Shown here: positions 41,601 to 45,667 of the stretch, one piece after another
Position numbering within the stretch: position 1 is the first letter of the stretch
Layout: each line of letters begins with the position of its first letter
DNA from: Bacteroidales bacterium
Lineage (GTDB): Bacteria; Bacteroidota; Bacteroidia; Bacteroidales; Muribaculaceae
Assembly: GCA_020859755.1 (NCBI GenBank)
Contig: JAJBVP010000189.1
Location: 1-45,667 of the forward strand
Direction: 5' to 3'
Length of the DNA stretch: 45,667 bases
The notes under the pieces: model-generated
Told to the model about the DNA's origin: nothing
The model's input: the letters and a program-made list of their open reading frames with translations, nothing else
Databases searched by the model: none
Program-made: the position numbers and the translations under genes

Positions 41601-44176
41601 CACATCTGCGTCATGCTGGTCAGGAAAGGCTCTATCTTCGATTCCATCTGCTGTATCGCCTTGTCAACCGCTATGCCGTAGTCGTTAAGGCTGTTGTAGC
41701 CGCCGCGAGAACCGCCGAGGTCCCACATCTTGCTCATAAGCTCGCTTATCTTGCCTGAGAATCTGCCGTAGTTCTTCGCAAGGTACTCGATTTGCTGCGT
41801 GAGATTCATGCCCTTTGTAGCTTCAGCGAGTTCTTTGTCCGCTTCGCGCATTTTCTTGACCGCCTCAAATATCGCCCTGTAGTCAGAACCTAACGCCTTT
41901 GCGAGAGCCTTTTGCGATTCGGACACCATTTCGCCGTAGTCTTGCACGGCCTCATTGATGCCGTAGCCAGCGAATCCGTGCATCCAGCTTGGCGCGCCGT
42001 TGGTGGTGTCTGCGGCGTCAAAGAGATTGAACCCTGAGCCGTACTGAGAGAGCTGCCTATAGCCTTCAAGCGTTTCATTCAGTGCCGCTTGCAGAACCCT
42101 GTACTGCTCGGCGAGCTTCAGTGGCTTTCCGTCTTGCCCCTCGTAGACCTCTTTTAGGACTAACCCTGACGCGGCGGAATAGTCTTTGAGAGTGCCTGTC
42201 ATCTCCGTTATCGCCTGCCGAAGTTCCGAGGATTTCATCTGCGACGGGTCGTTGAGCTTGTAGGATTCGACTTTGTCGTTTAGGTTTCGGAATCCCTCGT
42301 CTGCGGTGGTAGATAGGTTTTCTCTCAATTCCCGCTGTCGGCGAACGAACTCCTGCTGCTTGCCGATGAGATTGGCGAAAACCTCTATTCCAGCAGTCAC
42401 CCACAGCCAAGGCGACGCCAAGAATCCACCGATGCTTGAAAGGACGCTCTTCATTTCAAGTTTCAGCTTCTTCAACGTTACAGTCCACTTTTTGGCGCTG
42501 AGCGCTGCCTGAACTTCGGCTTTCGATATGCCCAGGGTGTGGGCGATGACAAGCGCTTCCTCCCTTGAAAGTTTCTTTAGCGCTATCGCCAGCAAGGCTT
42601 GCTCTTTGGTCATTTGGCCAGTCCTTGCGGCTTCCTGGGCGCTGTAGGCTATGCGGGCGTTTTTGTTTTTCAGGTAGTTTTGCTCGACTGCCGTAAGTGT
42701 GCGGTACGACTGGGCGAGTTTCAGGTTGTACGTCCTTTCAGCCTCGGCCTGCTTGCCAGCCTTTGCGGAGGACAGCACTTGCTCGCCGTACATCTTGTTT
42801 GCGGCGCTTACGGCCAATTTGTGCGAGAGCCACACGCTTGCCACCCCGGTCAGCATGTAGCTCAAAGTCTGGAAATGCGACACCAGTTCGGTCAGCATTT
42901 CGGGAACAGCCTTTAGCACGCCTGAATTGCTTGCGGCTATCTTGCCGTACATCAAATCCACTGCGTCGCCGAGATTCTTCCATTTCGCCGAAACGGATTC
43001 TGACAAGTTCTCCTGCATGTTGTAGAACATTCCGCCCTCCGAGGTGATTTCCCATAGCACGTCTTTTACGTGTTCAAACGTCACCTGCTTTTTGGAAATC
43101 ATATCCATCACGTCGCCAGCGGAAACTATGCGGCCTTCAAGTTCGGTGAACTTCTTGGCGAGCATGTCAACCATGGGAATATTGGCCTCGGTGAGTTGTC
43201 GCAGTTCAGTGCCTTTGAGGAACTTGGCGGCGCGTATCTGTCCGTAGGCAAGCACTATGCGGCCCATGTCAACGCCTACGGCGGCTGAAATGTCCGCAAG
43301 GCGCTTCATCGTGTCGTATAGTTCGTTGTAGGGGATAGTGTAGGCTGTGAGCTGCTTGGCGAACGAGTTCAATTGCAATACTCCGAATGGCGATTTCACG
43401 GCAAGCGCGTTAATCTGCTGGGTAATCTGTCCCGACTGTCCTTTGTCGCCCAAGATAGCGTCCATGGCGAGTTTCTGTTTCTCCAGCTCGCCGCCGATTT
43501 CGATGACGTTCTTTAAGAAGTGCTGTACGGCGTAGAGGCTGAAAAGGCTCGCGAATGAGTTTTTCAAATCGCCAGCGATTCGGATATTCTGGCCCATTGC
43601 CGAGCCGAGTGCGGTAGAGGCTCTAAGGTGCAGCCCAGAAGCCGATGCCGCCGCCTTGTGGGCGCGGGCAAGAGCCAATTGGGCCTGTGCCGCTTTTAGA
43701 GCCTGTTTCGCCTTTTCGGTGTTCGCTTTTTCGGCTCTGAGGTCGTCAGCCGTGTATTTTCCGTTCCAAGTTTTGATTTGTGCCAAGGCTTGCTGCACGG
43801 CTTGCCTTGCGGTGGCTTTGTCAACCACTACGTTGATTTTGAACTGCTCGTTTAGCAGCGCCTGCTTTATGCTGTCAACAAGCATCTGCTTGTCGGCTGT
43901 AACATCTGCCTTGCCTTTTGCTTTTTGCAAGGCTGTCTGCACGTTGGTAACAAGCTTTGAGGTGTCAGCCGATGCGAAGAGCCTTTCTATCTCTTTCTTG
44001 ATAGGGGTGAGGTCGGCGTTCTTTATCGCCCTTTCCACGGCTATCTGCAATCCGCTCGAATCCGCCGTTATGGGGATTTTCAGGATATTTATGAGCTTCT
44101 GCTTTATCTTCTGCGCTTGGGCGTCGGTGAGGTCGCGCAGAAGAATGTCGAAGTATAGGTTGCCTAAATCTGCCAT
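38660..44176 (-). CDS. Tape measure protein
   Basis: 1838 aa from the ATG at 44176 (MADLGNLYFDILLRDLTDAQ). A 44-residue extension in the same frame is rejected because it starts inside the integrase gene and looks non-coding. The tape measure N-terminal domain lies at about residues 180-400 (SLYAVQHFLKNVIEIGGELE, then LAVKSPFGVLQLNSFAKQLT). The rest is long coiled coil (many KQL/AEE heptads), with a membrane-like glycine/alanine-rich stretch in the last quarter (AFATGGVIGGAFAIASEG). At the rule of about 0.15 nm per residue this would give a tail near 275 nm, an estimate only. It is far from the tube and tip genes. Confidence 0.85.
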   Translation of the reverse strand: MADLGNLYFDILLRDLTDAQAQKIKQKLINILKIPITADSSGLQIAVERAIKNADLTPIKKEIERLFASADTSKLVTNVQTALQKAKGKADVTADKQMLVDSIKQALLNEQFKINVVVDKATARQAVQQALAQIKTWNGKYTADDLRAEKANTEKAKQALKAAQAQLALARAHKAAASASGLHLRASTALGSAMGQNIRIAGDLKNSFASLFSLYAVQHFLKNVIEIGGELEKQKLAMDAILGDKGQSGQITQQINALAVKSPFGVLQLNSFAKQLTAYTIPYNELYDTMKRLADISAAVGVDMGRIVLAYGQIRAAKFLKGTELRQLTEANIPMVDMLAKKFTELEGRIVSAGDVMDMISKKQVTFEHVKDVLWEITSEGGMFYNMQENLSESVSAKWKNLGDAVDLMYGKIAASNSGVLKAVPEMLTELVSHFQTLSYMLTGVASVWLSHKLAVSAANKMYGEQVLSSAKAGKQAEAERTYNLKLAQSYRTLTAVEQNYLKNKNARIAYSAQEAARTGQMTKEQALLAIALKKLSREEALVIAHTLGISKAEVQAALSAKKWTVTLKKLKLEMKSVLSSIGGFLASPWLWVTAGIEVFANLIGKQQEFVRRQRELRENLSTTADEGFRNLNDKVESYKLNDPSQMKSSELRQAITEMTGTLKDYSAASGLVLKEVYEGQDGKPLKLAEQYRVLQAALNETLEGYRQLSQYGSGFNLFDAADTTNGAPSWMHGFAGYGINEAVQDYGEMVSESQKALAKALGSDYRAIFEAVKKMREADKELAEATKGMNLTQQIEYLAKNYGRFSGKISELMSKMWDLGGSRGGYNSLNDYGIAVDKAIQQMESKIEPFLTSMTQMWINYRKAADSSFNPLSMSGADEQEIRQLVSAWVNSFNNVPEEVRRQLRDKLLEENFGLTIDVEVNVKESQFSDWQQEIHDMFGKSLDNLLLDSSSMDEFMSNVSKAAKEVKEKIQTLQPSYDNLMAVPKMLQKAFTESQKEIVENMGTYQKLLSLFEAVAEFFHFDLADPAQKKKNGSSSTKDQFAENIKEQLNLLKSAYSEYKKYAELMSKDDALQKMAKSGIFANFKGVTPTTIGEYREQLNMLLSQLDDSTKERRELKVSIQKVLMDIDQQALKEAAQAALKEVENYLEQSKAEWAIYTKVYDATGDKKLAKDAMNTFAAAKSWNPETESWAARLADDLADAGIMIDNLSKQSAEWMKENFDWDMDEAQAKELFQNNEALLKLYQDIQKQLRDNGKAQVEAGVKAIESTMDTTQKVAALNRQIEELQAKKESDPANGFLYDAQIQEITNEIANLETELFALSPLYAQIFGDMTYKTYGAVKAARNLAGELISSFKVTSYKDGKPDIYTVTYDTGEKDENGNAITKELQLRATVVERLQTRFKELYKTQQEKNPFEQLIDDLKLLGKETDADGNKIDQGELWNKIASGAAACTETVGGVTGALSEMFDAMGAEGIGAVFSGITKGLQSVGTIASAFATGGVIGGAFAIASEGIGLFTSIFASHDKKLQKVIENSQREVKVLQGLYSQIDSILEYSLGENSDYYIEQRNLLTAQRTELTKQLEAEMAKKKTDQDAVVDYQNQLAELNQQIKDFAETTLDEVYSINLKDWASEIGDALYDAWKSGEDGVEAFRNKVGEMMGDVMNEILKIKILQPMMTKLETMLFGDDGLGGYFGSDFKLDEDELKKIGDYLMGISDQADAYYDAMDAIEEYMQKQWGVTLKDTESSSEGLSKGIQSVTEDTADLLASYINAIRADVSIKRQLVDTIANTHLPQLSATAAAQLTELRAIAASTSINAQAAEDIRDLIKRNIDPGKGFKIA

Positions 44177-44227
44177 TGAAATTTTTGTGTTTCGGTGGCT
44201 CTGAGGCCTTATTGCGCAATAACACCG

Positions 44228-44235
44228 CAAATTTA
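44228..44235 (-). promoter_or_regulatory. -7 box between integrase and tape measure genes
   Basis: TAAATTTG on the minus strand, 52 bp before the tape measure ATG, matches TAnnTTTG. It suggests the tape measure has its own promoter and is not simply co-transcribed with the integrase. The -33 box is unclear. Confidence 0.45.
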
Positions 44236-44261
44236 AGCAAAAAATCGCTAAGTTACGCAGT

Positions 44262-45383
44262 TTAAACGCCTTGAACTTTCTTAAAATCTTCAAGCACGTC
44301 CTTGGCAAGCACCTTGGCGTATATCTGAGTAGTGGCTATGTCGGCGTGGCCAAGCATCTTTGCCACGTTCTGGATTTTCGCCCCTTTGGAGAGCATCAGG
44401 GTGGCGAAAGTGTGCCTTGCCATGTGCGAGGTCATGGGCTTGGAGATGCCCGCTATCGCGGCTACGGTTTTCAGGTAGAGGTTGTATTTCTGGTTGCTGA
44501 TTATCGGCAGATGGCCGCCGTATTTGTCAAGCACCGCCTTGGCTTTGTCCGTCAGCAAGATTATGAACGTTTCGCCTGTCTTTTGCCTGTGCGCCTTGTA
44601 AACGCCGTTCTCGACTTTGGAACTGTCGAACTGCGCCATGTCGGAGTAAGCCATTCCTGTGAGGCACTGGAACACGAACATGTCGCGAACCCTGCAAAGG
44701 CTGGGGTCGGCGATGTCGGCTGTTTCAAACTTTGAAAATTCTTCTTCGGTGAGGTACTTGATGTCGGAGGTCTTTCCTCTGTCGATTCTCATTCCCAGGT
44801 AGGGGTCTGATTTCAGAAGTCCGTCCTTTATCGCCATATTGGCGTAAATCTTCAAGAACTTGTGGTAGGAGTGTATTGTTGACTGCACAGAATATTTGCC
44901 GTGGAGCCAGCGGTCGAACGCCATCACAGAACTTTGAGAGATGTCGGAGAAGTATGCTATGCCGCCAAATTCTTTGAGCGCGCCTATGAGTTTGGATTGC
45001 GTTTTCTTAGTGCTGTCGCGGATGTCTTTGCGCTCGGAGATTTTTCTTTCTACGTAATCGATGAAAGTCTCATCACTTGTTTTTGGAGCGTCAATGAATC
45101 TCTGCACCATTCCCATTTCAAAGTCGATTCCGCTTTTGGCGAGGTCGTTGGCCCAGTCTCTGAGCGCGCCGATTTGCAGGTTGAGCGAATCGTTGAGTTG
45201 CATCGACTGCGGGTGGTTGACTGCCATTTGGCGGTCTTTCCACTGGTCGGAGTAGAGCTTGATTCCTGTGCTTATCCATTTTCTTTGTCGGTTGAAGCAC
45301 ACTTCGATTTGGACCAATCCCTTTGTTTTCTTCGTGGCCTGCTTTTTTCTGTCGAATACGAATCTGAATGTAGGTGTTTTCAT
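44262..45383 (-). CDS. int: Prophage integrase (tyrosine recombinase)
   Basis: 373 aa from the ATG at 45383; a GTG at 45389 would add two residues. The N-terminus is the arm-binding/SAM-like type common in Bacteroidetes mobile elements (RKWISTGIKLYSDQW). Catalytic core: LTGMAYSDMAQF near 240 (first arginine replaced, as in many Bacteroidetes integrases), Lys in HRQKTGETFI, His-x-x-Arg in SHMARHTFATLML near 320, and LGHADIATTQIYAKV near 343-357 with the nucleophile Tyr. It lies beside the tRNA-Lys 3' end with phased repeats between, so it should insert the prophage at that tRNA. Confidence 0.9.
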   Translation of the reverse strand: MKTPTFRFVFDRKKQATKKTKGLVQIEVCFNRQRKWISTGIKLYSDQWKDRQMAVNHPQSMQLNDSLNLQIGALRDWANDLAKSGIDFEMGMVQRFIDAPKTSDETFIDYVERKISERKDIRDSTKKTQSKLIGALKEFGGIAYFSDISQSSVMAFDRWLHGKYSVQSTIHSYHKFLKIYANMAIKDGLLKSDPYLGMRIDRGKTSDIKYLTEEEFSKFETADIADPSLCRVRDMFVFQCLTGMAYSDMAQFDSSKVENGVYKAHRQKTGETFIILLTDKAKAVLDKYGGHLPIISNQKYNLYLKTVAAIAGISKPMTSHMARHTFATLMLSKGAKIQNVAKMLGHADIATTQIYAKVLAKDVLEDFKKVQGV

Positions 45384-45423
45384 TTTCACTTGTTTTTATG
45401 TGGTTTTCAGCGATTTGGGCCGT

Positions 45424-45506
45424 TTTGCGATACCGCTTTTTCTTATGGTATCGCAGTGGTATCGCAAATTGGGTAAATAATGGTAAATAATGGTAACTAT
45501 CGGTAA
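45424..45506. repeat. Phased repeats upstream of integrase (candidate arm sites)
   Basis: TTTGCGATACC (45424-45434) is inverted with GGTATCGCAAA (45458-45468), and GGTATCGCA also occurs at 45447-45455. Then GGTAA occurs at 45472, 45482, 45492 and 45502, exactly 10 bp apart, so all face the same side of the helix. This is the geometry expected of integrase arm-type or excisionase/repressor sites beside an attachment site. The core att sequence itself cannot be set without the left end of the prophage. Confidence 0.6.
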
Positions 45507-45574
45507 GGAGTTCAAATACCTGATAGCAATTGAATTTCAATGGGTTATAACGCAAATCGTTGAGTGTCAGCAAT

Positions 45575-45601
45575 AAAAAAGGGAGAGCGTTTAACTCTCC
45601 C
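45575..45601 (-). terminator. Terminator of the tRNA-Lys gene
   Basis: Stem gggagag (45581-45587) / ctctccc (45595-45601), loop of 7, followed on the minus strand by TTTTTT. It starts 3 bp after the tRNA 3' end. Confidence 0.85.
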
Positions 45602-45604
45602 TCG

Positions 45605-45667
45605 TGATCCGTCTGGGGCTCGAACCCAGGACCCCAACATTAAAAGTGTTGTGCTCTACCAGCTGAG
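45605..45667 (-). tRNA. tRNA-Lys (UUU anticodon), partial
   Basis: Read on the minus strand: D-arm CTCAGCTGGTAGAGCA, anticodon stem-loop CAACA-CTTTTAA-TGTTG with anticodon TTT (45642-45644), variable loop, T-arm CTGGG-TTCGAGC-CCCAG, and 3' acceptor strand ACGGATC plus discriminator A at 45605. The 5' acceptor strand lies off the right edge. tRNA 3' ends are standard integration sites, and the integrase gene is 220 bp away on the 3' side. Confidence 0.9.

Noticed and set aside
12530..43628. Word GAGGCTCTAAGG or similar at 12.5, 13.7 and 43.6 kb, as a scar of the displaced tape measure
   Set aside because: Several 12-mers are expected to recur by chance in 45 kb, and in two of the three places it is simply coding sequence.
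44177..44308. 44-residue N-terminal extension of the tape measure protein
   Set aside because: It overlaps the integrase gene and reads as non-coding; the ATG at 44176 starts a typical tape measure sequence.

Overview
The window is most of an integrated, probably siphovirus-like temperate phage from a Bacteroidales host; roughly balanced GC and gene style suggest the Muribaculaceae/Bacteroides side, which is inference. Support comes from TAnnTTTG -7 boxes with TTTG -33 boxes, A-rich leaders without Shine-Dalgarno sites, a Bacteroidetes-type tyrosine integrase beside a tRNA-Lys(UUU) gene at the right edge, and a full set of head and tail genes.

Layout. (1) 1-0.8 kb: part of a diversity-generating retroelement (DGR): template repeat (34-125), avd (209-601) and variable repeat (710-801). 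The reverse transcriptase must lie left of the window. (2) 0.7-18.6 kb, minus strand: the structural operon, transcribed scaffold, head protein, capsid, connectors, tail tube, distal tail, 2098-aa tail-tip protein, two small proteins, and an 1893-aa adhesin whose C-terminal C-type-lectin end carries the variable repeat. (3) 18.7-22.2 kb: a Com-like zinc ribbon (minus), then divergent portal and terminase large subunit (plus). (4) 22.4-25.4 kb, minus: a tail-assembly-chaperone pair probably joined by frameshifting, followed by a D5/P4-type helicase. (5) 25.4-31.2 kb: an AT-rich segment of different character with long non-coding stretches, a small-terminase-like gene, and a cargo cassette of a small membrane protein, a MoxR/CobS-like AAA+ ATPase with a long charged insertion, and a probable partner protein. 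(6) 31.2-38.1 kb, plus: an early operon of small, mostly unrecognised genes with a stand-alone MutS domain I protein, an HTH protein and a second tyrosine recombinase. (7) 38.2-45.4 kb, minus: integrase, a very long tape measure protein and a small protein. (8) Right edge: phased integrase-site-like repeats and tRNA-Lys.

The genes fit a phage that packages DNA with the terminase/portal, builds a long tail, and diversifies its receptor-binding tip by retrohoming. The oddest features are a template repeat inside an open frame coupled to avd, template and variable repeats identical over 92 bp, a tail operon split into three separate places, two near-copies of one promoter driving the ATPase cassette and the early operon, an iteron-like array at 31.2 kb, and an array of TWTCGCC heptamers whose spacing is always a multiple of three. 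No lysis gene could be recognised in the window.
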